From: Trifolium pratense
Lineage: Eukaryota > Streptophyta > Magnoliopsida > Fabales > Fabaceae
DNA: 64,000 bases
Direction of reading: 5' to 3'
Assembly (NCBI RefSeq): GCF_020283565.1
Contig: NC_060063.1
Coordinates: 45,344,856-45,408,855 of the forward strand
Part shown: positions 21,401 to 30,171 of the stretch, one piece after another
Numbering within the stretch: the stretch's first letter is position 1
Layout of the letters: every line of letters starts with the position of its first letter
The notes under the pieces: model-generated
Database searches by the model: none
Seen by the model: the letters and a program-made list of their open reading frames with translations, nothing else
What the model was told of the DNA's origin: nothing
Position numbers and translations under genes: made by a program

Positions 21401-22127
21401 TGGAGAGGCGTGGGTGTGGCGGAGGCGGTTGAGGGCGTGGGAGGAGGAGTTGTTGAGGGAGTGTCAGTTATTACTTCTTGACATTTCTTTGCAGGATCAG
21501 ACTTTGGACAGGTGGCAATGGAGCCCGGATCCTGACGCAGGGTATACTGTTGCGGGAGGTTATCAGATTCTGACTCATCAGGTTTATGTTGCTTTACATG
21601 ATGCGGACAATCTTATTTGGCACCGTCAGGTTCCGTTGAAGGTTTCCATCTTTGCGTGGCGCTTATTGCGGGATAGGTTACCCACGAGAGCCAACCTGGT
21701 CATTCGTGGAGTTCTAGCTTCTACCGCTGATTCTTGTGTGTTTGGTTGTGGAGTGACTGAGACGGTCCATCACTTATTTTCATCTTGTAGCATTGCTGCC
21801 TCTCTTTGGGACTTAGTTTGTGAGTGGGTTGGCATTTCTTCGCTGGATTTTACTACTTTACATGCTCATTTTGTCCAGTTTATAGCTTCGGCAGGTGTAT
21901 CTCTAGCACGACGGTCTTTTCTTCAGCTTCTTTGGCTAGTGTGTGTTTGGGTGATATGGACAGAGAGAAATCATCGCTTATTCAAAGGCTCAACAGGCAC
22001 ACCTCATCTTTTGTTGGACAAGATCAAGCTATTCTCATTTAGGTGGTTGAAGTCGACGAGTATTACGTTAGCTTTGAACTACCATAGCTGGTGGTCTAGT
22101 CCATGGTTGTGTTTGGGTCTTGTTTGA
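18438..22127 (+). CDS. LINE ORF2: apurinic-type endonuclease / reverse transcriptase
   Basis: 1229 residues from ATG 18438 (MKIISWNIRGLGG). The N-terminal endonuclease/exonuclease/phosphatase domain has QETKM, GDFNA (about 141-145) and SDH (225-227). The reverse transcriptase has SPGPDGIN, FRPISLVGSLYKILAKVLA, KVDFEKAYDSVDW, GLRQGDPLSPFLF and the catalytic FADD (689-692). A C-terminal zf-RVT-like region (NLIWHRQVPLKVSIFAWRLL, with Cys/His residues) follows. It nicks target DNA and primes reverse transcription. No disruption was seen, so the enzyme may be active. An earlier in-frame TTG at 18381 is a less likely start. Confidence 0.92.
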   Translation: MKIISWNIRGLGGSEKRKEVRKMVGDLKPFIFCIQETKMQILEDFLCKTLWGSSPLGFSYRPSLGASGGLLTMWDTSEVEVWSTESREHVLWCHGQFLRTGDEFHVANVYAPCDDGAKQVLWDYFSVRLGALVGKKVCVCGDFNAVKHIDERRSVRGEHRSLDHIPFSRFIEDNSLIDLPLIGRKFTWFKGDGVSMSRLDRFLLSEEWCLSWPHCKQVAKLRGLSDHCPLVLSANEEDWGPRPSRMLKCWKDIPGYNVFVREKWNSFQVDGWGGYVLKEKFKMIKMALREWHLAHTQNIPSRIDSLKVRQSALDEKGEEDDPSEAELTELHGVSYDIHSLSKLHASISWQQSRSLWLKEGDANSKYFHSIVASRRRRNAISVIQVDGVTLEGVIPIRQAVFSHFESHFKAPNVERPGIEDLQFKRLNQMEVGGLIKPFSEAEVKQAVWECDSYKSPGPDGINFGFIKDFWVDLRGDIMRFLIDFHRNGRLSKGINATFIALIPKTDNPQRLNDFRPISLVGSLYKILAKVLANRLRQVIGSVISESQTAFVKNRQILDGILIANEIVDEARKSKKDLMLFKVDFEKAYDSVDWGYLDDVMVRMSFPTLWRKWIRECVCTATASVLVNGSPTDEFPLRRGLRQGDPLSPFLFLLAAEGLNVLMEAMVARNLFTGYSIGGQESIRVSHLQFADDTLLLGVKSWANVRALRAVLVLFETMSGLKVNFNKSLLVGVNIPDSWLGEAASVLCCKVGKIPFLYLGLQIGGDPRRLVFWEPVLTRIKNRLSGWKSRFLSFGGRLVLLKSVLTSLPVYALSFFKVPSGIISSIESLFIKFFWGGSEDSRKISWVSWKDICSRKEYGGLGVRQLREFNLALLGKWCWRMLVDREGLWFRVLAARYGVEDGRLCEGGQRGSVWWREIVRMREGEGELGGRWFGEHVLRRVGDGSDTLFWTDPWLDGIPMRERFGRLFSLAETKSRTVAEMFALGWGADGEAWVWRRRLRAWEEELLRECQLLLLDISLQDQTLDRWQWSPDPDAGYTVAGGYQILTHQVYVALHDADNLIWHRQVPLKVSIFAWRLLRDRLPTRANLVIRGVLASTADSCVFGCGVTETVHHLFSSCSIAASLWDLVCEWVGISSLDFTTLHAHFVQFIASAGVSLARRSFLQLLWLVCVWVIWTERNHRLFKGSTGTPHLLLDKIKLFSFRWLKSTSITLALNYHSWWSSPWLCLGLV

Positions 22128-22261
22128 TTTGATTGTGATTGTATCTCTATGACTATATTGTAAACTTTTTTAGTCTACCTTGGTACATCTTGTGCTAAGG
22201 AGGCTGTTTGTGTTAATATATTTCATTTTGGCTTCTTCAAAAAAAAAAAAAAAAAAAAAAA
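22128..22261 (+). other. LINE 3' UTR and poly(A) tail
   Basis: The short 3' UTR after ORF2 ends in 23 A residues at 22239-22261. The sequence beyond (AAGAAAATAAAAATTAAAATT) is repeated once 13 bp further on (about 22293). This could be part of a rearranged target or an independent AT repeat. Confidence 0.8.
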
Positions 22262-23230
22262 GAAAATAAAAATTAAAATTAAGACCACGTGTTAAGAAAA
22301 TAAAAATTAAAATTTTATATTAAAAATTGTGTTTAGTTTTTTTGTGTGTGTGTGTGTTTAGTTCTTTAAAGTTTAAATATTGTTTTTTAAACACACATTT
22401 TAAGATTAAAATTTAACATTTACTTTCTTAACATCTGTCTTAAGTTAAATTTAATTTTAAAAAAATTAAATATAAATATGATATGATATTAAATGATTAT
22501 ATATTTGAGTGCTACTATATCCAACAAAACTTTAAGGTATGTGATGAGTGTTTACTAAAAAGTACATTTGAAGATTAAATAGGTTTTTTTTCCTATAAAT
22601 TTGATTTTTTTTGTCACTATAAAATTAATTTCCTTTGACTTTTAATCTTTATAGGGAAAAATATACCTTTTGTTCTTCTTAATAAGAGACATATGAGTTA
22701 ACAAAAATTCACTACTAGAAAAATTAAATTTAGTGAGGGCAAGAATCCGTCGTTAACTTAGTAAAATTCCGTCACAAACTAAATTAGCGACGGATTTAGT
22801 GACAAACCGAGACCCTTCTAAATCACGCTTCGCAAAATATTTGTGAGGAAATCTAGGAACCATCACAAATTACATCAATTTTTTGGACCCGTATATCTCA
22901 TAAAAAGAATCAAAAGGAGTATTAAATGAAATTTTCTAAATAGTAAAAATATTTATCATAGATGGTAATTGATTATTTTTTAGAGAATAGTTTTTTTTTA
23001 ATCGAGAAATACACAAGTACTGTATGTCTCATATTCATTATCACATTTTTAAAAGACTTTTTTATGATAATTATTAAAAGAAAATCATCATATGCTAAAT
23101 GTCTTTTTATGTTTTTAATGTAACATGTATAAACAAAAGTTTCATATATGAAAGTTCAGTAATGTTAAAGAACTATTTTAAAAAATGATAAAAATAGAAG
23201 TATAATAATAAATACATGGACAATGCATAC
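22262..23230 (-). other. Remaining intron 3 of TNL-3
   Basis: Non-coding intron sequence left between the LINE tail and exon 3 of TNL-3. The last 130 bp or so before the exon resembles TNL-1 intron 3. A CACTA-type terminus CACTACTAGAAAAAT is at 22710-22724, followed to about 22865 by TTAGTGA/GCGACGGA subterminal motifs. Confidence 0.6.
22710..22870. mobile_element. CACTA-type terminus in TNL-3 intron 3
   Basis: Starts CACTACTAGAAAAAT, identical to the terminus seen in reverse at 7151-7165. About 140 bp of subterminal motifs follow (TTAGTGAGGGC, AGCGACGGATTTAGTGAC). The other end was not found. Confidence 0.5.
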
Positions 23231-23518
23231 CAGTACTCCTTTCCAAAGTTTTTGTACATTGCTTTCTATCAAACAAAGCTCCACAAGCATTTCAGGACAA
23301 AAGGCTGGAGGTAGAGCCTTCAATGGATATCCATGCCAAGAAAAATATCTCAAATTTGTTGACAATAAGTCAAGACCATATGGAAGGCTTACATATCCCT
23401 TTTGGTCTTGAATAGCAAGTAACCTTAGGTTTACCATTTTTTTAAATGCTTTGGGGCTTAAATTTATATTTGTATATTCATCAGCATTAAAAAATATGGC
23501 TTCAACAATCTTAGTTCC
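23231..23518 (-). pseudogene. TNL-3 exon 3: NB-ARC to LRR linker
   Basis: 288 bp, GTKIVEAIFFNADEY to LWKGVL, with acceptor TTCCAG at 23519 and donor GTATG after 23231. The frame is open throughout. Its downstream partner acceptor is missing because of the LINE event. Confidence 0.85.
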
Positions 23519-23622
23519 CTGGAAAAAAAAATCTCAGAGTTAGTATTTCTATAGTAAGTTGCATTTGCTGTAAAGAAATTAAACAAGTGTTTAGGAAGGC
23601 AAGTGAGGGTATCATCTCTTAC

Positions 23623-24721
23623 TCTATTATTTTTCAACATGTCACCAACTTCCTTAGGATCACATAATCTACTGCGTTGTTCGGGATTTTTAAGAGATTC
23701 TTCACGAACAATTTGTTTTCCCATTTCTTGTATCAAGTCATGCATTTGTATGCAATTTTTAAGGTCAACTGTTATAAGAGCTTTGTCTAAAAGATGTCTT
23801 ATCCCACTATATGCAAAGAAACCACACTCATTTAATATTTTTGTTACCATATCCTGTTCATGTCCTTTGAAAAAGCATGCAATGTCTAGAAATGTATTTT
23901 TCTCTTGATCATCCAATTCATCATAACTCCATCTCAATATCCTATCAATTTTTCCATTGGGAATTTCCTTTAGTTTAGCTAGTGCACAGTTCCATTCTAT
24001 TTCACTTTTGCCACGAAGAAATGATCCAAACACTTTCAAAGCTAAAGGGTTGCCTTGGGCATGATCAATTGCTCTTTCTGCAAGCTCCACATATCCCTCC
24101 TTAGGTAAGTATTTGCCAAAAGCATTCAAGCAAAAAAGTTGGAGAGAGATTAGGGAGTTCATCTTCTTAACTTGATAAATTTCTTCAATTCCTCCACTTA
24201 TCAGCACCTGCTTATCCCTTGTCGTCACAATGACCGTGCTACCAGCTCCTAGCCAACCACTTCCCACTCCAATCAAGTTTTGCAGAAGTTCTGAAGTATG
24301 CACATTGTCAAGTACAATCAAAGATTTCATGCGTTTGAGTCTTCTAATGATTATGGATGGTATTACTTTAGAAGTGTCAATATCAACATATTCCCTTAGT
24401 AACTTGGAAAGAAGTTTGTTGCATGTATAGTTAATTCCATGCGTTTTTGAAACTTCCGTCACATTTTCTAAGATGTAACTGCCTTCATACTGAGAAGAAA
24501 ATTTGTGAAACATAACAGTAGCAAGTGTTGTCTTGCCTATACCCCCCATGCCCCAAAGTCCAATGGTTTTAACTTCTGATGAATCCCTTTTTTTTATTAA
24601 AGATTGAATTGTCCAGTAGTTTTCATCCATTATGAAATCACATGTAAGCTCATTTGTTTTGTTGTGGTTTAACTTTCCTAATACAACTCTGGTAACGTCT
24701 TCAATCAAATCTGATTCCGTC
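23623..24721 (-). pseudogene. TNL-3 exon 2: NB-ARC domain
   Basis: 1099 bp, open. Motifs: P-loop GMGGIGKTTLA, kinase-2 LIVLDNVH (Asn where TNL-1 has Asp), GSTVIVTTRDKQVL, GNPLALKVFGSFL, FLDIACFFKG and IQMHDLIQEMGKQIV. The acceptor is GTTAG before GACGGAATC. The domain itself is undamaged; it is labelled pseudogene only because the gene is split downstream. Confidence 0.87.
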
Positions 24722-25049
24722 CTAACAATGTAAAAAAATATAAAAAATTAATAGGACAAAACTTATATGCATTTCTTTAGATGCAGTTTTTTCCTGTTCC
24801 TCTCACAAAAAGAAAACTGTGTATATGGAACTATACATAAGTTTGGTCCAAATTAATAAACATATATCGTGTGAATGGCAATAAAAAATAACTTAAATTC
24901 ATCATTCCAAACTTAAAATTAATATTGTGAAAAAGTAACAAGTTGTACTCATTCATTCACACAAGTCGCTTTTATGTTTAGGCATCTTCGAAATCAAACT
25001 ATATTGAAATGAAGTTGGTTTAAACCTCTATTATAATCAATAAAAGATA

Positions 25050-25172
25050 TTTTTCTGTCCCAAAACATAAGTAAAAGTTGGTCGAACAAGTGAATGTATT
25101 TGGTTCAAATTTTTAACCAAATACATCAAGTTTCTTCGACTCATTTTCACTTATATTTTGGGACGGAGAGAG
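25050..25172. mobile_element. Stowaway-like MITE
   Basis: About 123 bp. The right end GGGACGGAGAGAG reads outward as CTCTCTCCGTCCC, the Tc1/mariner Stowaway signature; the left end TTTTCTGTCCCAAAACATAAG is a degenerate match. TA dinucleotides flank both ends (25048-25049, 25173-25174). The centre is self-complementary (TATTTGGTT ... AACCAAATA). Confidence 0.65.
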
Positions 25173-25258
25173 TACATCTCTAGGTTTTGCGGCTCATATT
25201 TCTCGAGAGGAAAAATCATCACTTTTTTTTTTTACCCCGTGCAATATTGTATCTTTTT

Positions 25259-25723
25259 CTATGAAGCACGGACACCTCTATGATTAGGCGTGTCGTGGTG
25301 TCCAACACTCGTACGACACGTGTAGGATAGCTCATAGCGGTGTCGGAAAAAAATCAATTTTTCCTTTACTTTAACACTCCTTTGATCAGTGTCCGACACT
25401 TGTAAGACACTCGTATGACCCATGTCGGACAAGTGTCCCAATTTTTTATTTTTTTGCTTATGTTATTCTTAGGCACATATCATACATATCTACAAGAGTT
25501 AAAGATGTGCCGAAACAACAATATTGATCAATGAATGATTGAAGACATTACATTTTGATTACAATATTTTTAGTTTTTTCGATAGTAGATAGATAAATAA
25601 AGGTAAAATACTATCATTTCTTGTTTTAATTTTATTTTAAGAAATAATTTTATTTTTTACATTAGCGGTGTCGCGGTGTCCGTGTCGTGTCGCGGTGTCA
25701 GTGTCAGATTTCGTGCTTCATAG
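25259..25723. mobile_element. MITE with CTATGAAGCACG termini and 8-bp duplication
   Basis: A 465-bp element with inverted ends CTATGAAGCACG (25259-25270) and CGTGCTTCATAG (25712-25723). Direct flanks ATCTTTTT lie at 25251-25258 and 25724-25731. Subterminal arms are full of GGTGTCCG/CGGACACC-like motifs. An 8-bp duplication suggests hAT, but a 9-bp Mutator-type reading with one mismatch cannot be excluded. Non-coding. Confidence 0.75.
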
Positions 25724-25737
25724 ATCTTTTTTCCCCC

Positions 25738-26696
25738 TTTAGGTTTAAATAACCAATTCGTTTATGTAAGCTTGCCAATTTTTGGGTTATGTTATTGTAT
25801 CTTTTTTTGTTTTAAAAAAATTCCTGAATGTGCAAATTCTTTTAGTTTTAGTCCCTGACGTCAAAGTCTGTTAAAAAAATGCACATGTGGCAAATGAAGT
25901 TACGTGGCAAATGAGGATGATATGTCAAAGATGATATCAAGTCATCCACTTAGAGTTACGTGGTTACATGTCAAAGATGATGTGTCAAAGATTTCTGGGT
26001 TTACACTATGTTTGGATGCCAAAGAGATAGGGAAGAGAGAAATAGTGAAAAGAGAAATAAGAGAGAAGAGAGATAGAAGAGAAATTGGATAGAAATTTTA
26101 TATGGTTTGGATGAATAGAAAAGTGAGAAGAGAGAAATTAATAAAAATGAGAAAATAACAAATTTACCCATTTCTACAAGAAAATAAATTAGTTGAATAT
26201 TGTTGTAAAATTGTTTATTTCACTTCTTGTCACACAAATCTCTTCTAATATGGGGAGATTTATTTTTGGCAGTTATTAACCATTATATTTCTCTCTTTCC
26301 TTATTTCTCTCCTCATCCAAACCATATAGAAATAGCTAATTTCTTTGCTATCTCTCTCTTTCTTATTTCTCTCTTTTGTAAATCTACCTAAACAAACACA
26401 GTGTTAGAGAAACATGAGTTAATTTGCCAGTTTAGAGAAACGAGAAGGAAAATATCTTTTTGGGTTCAATTTCATTTTTTTGAATTTGGTCCCTCTCTGC
26501 AATTTCATAATCTAATCTTTGACACATCATCCTACAATATCAGCCTCTGTTTTTAACATACTTTGACAACATGGATCAAAACCAAAAAAAATTACACATT
26601 CATGAATTTTATTTTATAAAAAATAAAAAATACTTAAAAAGAAAACCAAAAATTCGCCAACTTACATGGACGAATTTATCATTTATCCTAAAATAA
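25738..26696. mobile_element. Long-TIR (foldback) MITE interrupted by another MITE
   Basis: Inverted arms can be followed over 100 bp. AATTCGTTTATGTAAGCTTG on the left (about 25755) pairs with CCAACTTACATGGACGAATT on the right (about 26657). Further in, GTCAAAGTCTGTTAAAAA pairs with TTTTTAACATACTTTGAC. The interior is split by the Harbinger-like insertion at 26004-26403. The outer ends are approximate and no flanking duplication was settled. Confidence 0.6.
26004..26403. mobile_element. Harbinger-like MITE nested in the long-TIR element
   Basis: 400 bp with inverted ends CACTATGTTTGGATG (left) and CAAACAAACACAGTG (right). TTA target duplications lie at 26001-26003 and 26404-26406. The interior is rich in GAGAGAAATA and, on the other arm, TATTTCTCTC. 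It encodes nothing. Confidence 0.75.
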
Positions 26697-26790
26697 AGAG
26701 AACCGATTTAGTAACTAACACGCATGCTAATTAACTAGTATTAAAACTAAAGAAATTTATTAGTAGTTGTTTGGAAAAGCAGGAGAATAC

Positions 26791-27272
26791 CCGGATGTGG
26801 TAGTAGAAGCAAAACCAGATAAACTAGCTGCTTGAGTAAGAGCATTCTTCCAATTTTGCATCATCTTATCATCATTCTTGTGTTTTTCCAACGCAGTGCC
26901 ATAACTCCCAGTCTGCTTCCGAACGTGTGAAGGATCAATTCGGTAGAACAAAGGAATAACAACACCTTGTCCATTTTTATGACATTTCATTATTTCAACC
27001 AGTTCATTCAAACACCATGTTGAAGACGCGTAGTTCTCCGAGAACACAACAAGAAACAGACTGGAATCTTTGATTGCTTTCTCAAGTTCTGTCCAAACTT
27101 GGTTTCCTTTTTCAATCCTGTAGTCTATGTACGTCTCCAAATTTTTTCGTTTCAAAGCAGCGTGAAGATGACTTGTGAAACCAGGGCGAGTGTCATCTCC
27201 TCTAAAGCTGATGAAAACATCATATTTTTTCAGATCTACTGTAGTCGTAGCTTGAGAGGATGAACAAGCCAT
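26791..27272 (-). pseudogene. TNL-3 exon 1: TIR domain
   Basis: 482 bp from ATG 27272 (MACSSSQATTTVDLKKYDVF). Motifs DVFISFRGDDTR, SSTWCLNEL (with the catalytic-position Glu) and IDPSHVRKQTGSYG are intact. The donor CATCCGG|GTATT at 26791/26790 keeps the same phase as in TNL-1. Without splicing the frame ends 11 codons later. It could still be translated as a TIR-only or TIR-NBS product. Confidence 0.85.
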
Positions 27273-27309
27273 CCAAATCCAATAGTATCTGCTTTTTTTT
27301 TTGTTTGTT

Positions 27310-27319
27310 TTTTATAAAG
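27310..27319 (-). promoter_or_regulatory. Possible TATA box of TNL-3
   Basis: The minus strand reads CTTTATAAAAAAC about 40 bp upstream of the TNL-3 ATG. Position and composition fit a TATA box with a short leader. Not otherwise supported. Confidence 0.35.
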
Positions 27320-27335
27320 AATGTATCTTTTTTCA

Positions 27336-28231
27336 TGTGGCTGAAGAATAACAAAGGCATGGACTTAATTATATACACGCATTTTACTTTTAGATAAGAG
27401 ATTTATTTTTATTTTTATTTTTTTCCATGAGAAGGATAAACATTTCAAAGCGTGTGGACCCTTTTCTCTGATCTCAATCTCATGAGAAATTACCTCATGA
27501 GTGACTAGACATGGCAATGGGGCGGAGCAGGGACGAGTTTTGCCATTTTCAAACTCAAACTCATAAAGTTTGGGTTTCCCCAAATTTTAGCGGAGATAAA
27601 AATGATAATCTCAAACTCATACCCAGCGGGGATCGGGTATCCCATCAGGTTTCGGGTATCCCCAATTACGCCTCTTTTCACATGAATTTAGATTGTATTT
27701 TAGTATTTTTTATTAAAAAAAAAAATTAAATGTCCAAAATTATTTTCTCTCAACAATATTTTTTTAAATAAAGACAAAAAATAGAGAAAATGGTTTGTTT
27801 AATACTCAAAATAAAAATAAAAATTAAATATATAAATGTAATTTAAGAGATTGTTTAAACGTTTCTAATTTAAAAAAGATGAAATCTAATTTTTAGTATA
27901 AACGGGGCGGGTTCAGGGTGGTATCAATGTACCAATTACCCGCTCCAAACCCATCTTTTGAAATTGAGAAAAACTCAAACCCAAAAAACCCAATCAACTC
28001 GGATTTTCCCCGTCAAAGCGGGTATGATTTGGGCGGGTACCCACGTTATGATTTTATTGCCATACCTGTGAGTGAGGCCTTTACTTTCATTAACCATTTT
28101 TTCTCGGAAAGTCACTCTATAAGATTTTGTTTTTCATGAGGAAGGATGTTGAATTGTCAAAATGTCATTCTGATTTTTAAAAGTATAACTCTTTCTTTTT
28201 TTTGCAACAGCTTTTAAAAGTATAACTAGTT
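27336..28231. repeat. Promoter-side duplicated block, copy 1 (with hAT insertion)
   Basis: Sequence upstream of TNL-3 that is repeated in the same orientation at 29682-30012. Shared stretches include GTGTGGACCCTTTTCTC, AATCTCATGAGAAATTACC, GTCACTCTATAAGATTTTG and GCAACAGCTTTTAAAAGT. Copy 1 is split by the hAT-like element at 27506-28068. Confidence 0.8.
27506..28068. mobile_element. hAT-like MITE upstream of TNL-3
   Basis: 563 bp with ends TAGACATGGCAATGGGGCGG (left) and ATTGCCATACCTG (right, reading CAGGTATGGCAAT outward). Near-perfect 8-bp flanks are TGAGTGAC (27498-27505) and TGAGTGAG (28069-28076). The YAG..RTGGCAA end fits hAT. The duplicated block at 29682-30012 lacks the element, giving an empty-site comparison. 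Short ORFs inside are not convincing genes. Confidence 0.78.
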
Positions 28232-29681
28232 TTTTTTTTTTATACTCTTTCTTTTATTTTTGATAGTATATGCTTATGGTGTAATTATAACTTTTGATGT
28301 TATATTTCCTGTCCAAAAAAAAAATTCATTCTTATAATAAACTTACATAGTTCATGTTGCTATGATTTTTTTTTTTTGAAGTTATTATTTTAGCTATGGT
28401 ATGAACCAATGCACGTAAATTACCATTTTTATTTTATGGTAACACGAAAATACACAAATTAGTTTAAATAAAAATCAAACTTATAATAAACTATTGTTTA
28501 CAATTTATATAGGTTAACAAAATAGAAAAACGCAGATCACACAAACAGGCATACCCGTACCTAGGTTTTTTGGGATGAATAATTTATTGTTTTTCAAAAG
28601 TAAATTATTCATTAAAAAAAACATATATATGAAAATTTTGGGGTAACCTTCAACACAAGTTTGCATAGTAGAAAATATGAATGACACAGACAGGCGCGGA
28701 ACACGCCCTATCTGGCAGCCAGTGAGTAGAAATATATATAGTCCCGTAAAAATTATTAAAAAATATGCAATCTTATTAATATGTTAGTGAAAATATAGGT
28801 CACACAAAAATCATCAAAATAATTAGGTCATCGTATTAAATATGATTATAACCCGTAAATTTGTAAAAAAAAATAGACAAAATAAAAAAAATAGGTTTCC
28901 ATGTTAATATATGAATATAAATATAGGTTCCGCATATATTATAAAAGAACGTGCAAGCTTATTAATGTGAGTAAAAAACATGTCCCGAAGAAATTACACA
29001 CTACATTAGGTCGTTATATTAACATATGAGTATAAATATATAGGTCTCACAAAAAATAGTAAAAAACTGGAAAGTTTATTAATAAGAGTAAAAGCATATA
29101 GCCCAGCAGAAATGACACAAAAGATTAGATCCTTGTATTAATATATATGAGTATAAATATATGTCACGTAGAAATTATGAAAGAGAAATTAGTAAATATT
29201 GGTTTTACTCTTCTCTTCCACTTGCTCGACGAAATTCGAGTTGACAACGTGAATTTTATTAAAACTGAAATTAGTGATACGGAATAAATTAGTCATGTTT
29301 TAATTGGTCACAGTAAAAACAATTTCTATGGAACAGTTTCTAAGTTTTGTCCTTGGATATATTTAGTTGAATTAAAAATTAACTTAATTGAATATTGGCT
29401 TGAAGTCTATAAATTAAGTTGATATTAAAAAAATATAAAAAAAAATTCAAAAATAAATAACAAATAAAGTGAAATTTTGTGATTACAATTGGACATTTAA
29501 CTCATATTGATTATATGTTGGTTCCAAAAATATAACAAATTAATGCATATGGCTTAGTGGTAAATATAATTAAAAATGTAACTAAAAGGTTAAGGTTTTG
29601 AATCCTGTTGAAATTTTTTTTATCATTTTTCTACTAATTTTTTTTTATTAAAGAGACAAATTGAAAATTTCATACATAGAT
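28232..29681. other. AT-rich intergenic region with degenerate repeats
   Basis: No gene seen. The segment 28740-29190 is a degenerate tandem repeat (separate entry). The rest is AT-rich with homopolymer runs. Confidence 0.45.
28740..29190. repeat. Degenerate tandem repeat, period about 115-120 bp
   Basis: Successive units share the order GTCCCG-like start, TTATTAAT...GTAAAA, ATTAGGTCxTxGTATTA, then ATGAGTATAAATATA. Three to four units can be lined up by eye, each built of two related halves of about 58 bp. Non-coding, very AT-rich. Confidence 0.5.
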
Positions 29682-30012
29682 GTGGCTAAAGAATAACAAA
29701 GGCATGAACTTAATTATATACACACGTTTTACTTTTAGATACGAGAACATTTCAAGGCGTGTGGACCCTTTTCTCCGATCTCAATCTCATGAGAAATTAC
29801 CTCATGATTGAGGCCTTTACTTTGTTTTGGAAAAGTGAAACACCATGAGTGTGTGAAGCCTTTACTTTCATTAACCATATTTTCTCCGAAAGTCACTCTA
29901 TAAGATTTTGTTTTTCATGAGGAAGGATATTGAATTGTCAAAATGTCATTCTGATTTTTAAAAGTATAATTTTTTCTTTTTTTTGCAACAGCTTTTAAAA
30001 GTATAACTAGTT
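29682..30012. repeat. Promoter-side duplicated block, copy 2 (no hAT insertion)
   Basis: Matches the flanks of the hAT element at 27336-27505 and 28069-28231. At the insertion point it reads CTCATGATTGAGGCC. It also has its own small internal duplication of GCCTTTACTTT and lacks about 40 bp of a T-rich tract present in copy 1. No TIR exon follows it. Confidence 0.8.
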
Positions 30013-30171
30013 GTTAGGGGGTTACATTTGATGTTTAAATATATCGAAATTATAATTATATTTTTAATGTTTTTTATTAATAATTTTATAGATTAAATTG
30101 ATCAATTAAAAATATATTTGAGGACTATATTAATTATTTATCAATTCACTTCAAGGAAGAGTGTAACCACC

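Larger units (their letters stand above)
15519..22261 (+). mobile_element. Full-length-looking plant LINE (L1 clade) inserted in TNL-3
   Basis: A 6.7-kb non-LTR retrotransposon opposite in direction to TNL-3. It has a GA-repeat 5' end, ORF1 (RNA-binding), ORF2 (endonuclease-reverse transcriptase), a 3' UTR and a 23-nt poly(A) tract (22239-22261). Both ORFs are open with catalytic motifs intact. TNL exon homology stops within about 10 bp of the LINE start. No target-site duplication could be matched across the two ends, consistent with a deletion at integration. Confidence 0.9.
24722..26790 (-). other. TNL-3 intron 1 with several MITEs
   Basis: A 2069-bp intron containing a Stowaway-like MITE (25050-25172), an element with 8-bp duplications (25259-25723), and a long-TIR element (about 25738-26696) that itself carries a Harbinger-like MITE (26004-26403). 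None of these is shared in position with TNL-1 intron 1. Confidence 0.7.
14072..27272 (-). pseudogene. TNL-3: TIR-NBS-LRR gene split by a LINE insertion
   Basis: Same exon plan as TNL-1: exon 1 27272-26791 (TIR), exon 2 24721-23623 (NB-ARC, again 1099 bp), exon 3 23518-23231 (288 bp) and exon 4 about 15517-14072 (LRR and C-JID-like domain). A LINE occupies about 15519-22261, exactly where exon 4 should begin. The acceptor and the first 20 or so codons (NLPNLEILDLSRSKK in TNL-1) were found on neither side. All surviving exons are open, including P-loop and MHD, so loss of function is due to the insertion and associated deletion. A shortened TIR-NBS protein from exons 1-3 remains possible. Confidence 0.85.

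Noticed and set aside
22259..22314. 21-bp direct repeat after the LINE poly(A) as a target-site duplication
   Set aside because: Both copies are on the same side of the LINE; nothing similar occurs at the 5' junction.
26004..26403. Microsatellite GAGAGAAATA considered as a stand-alone repeat
   Set aside because: Bounded by inverted ends and TTA duplications, so it is better explained as MITE interior.
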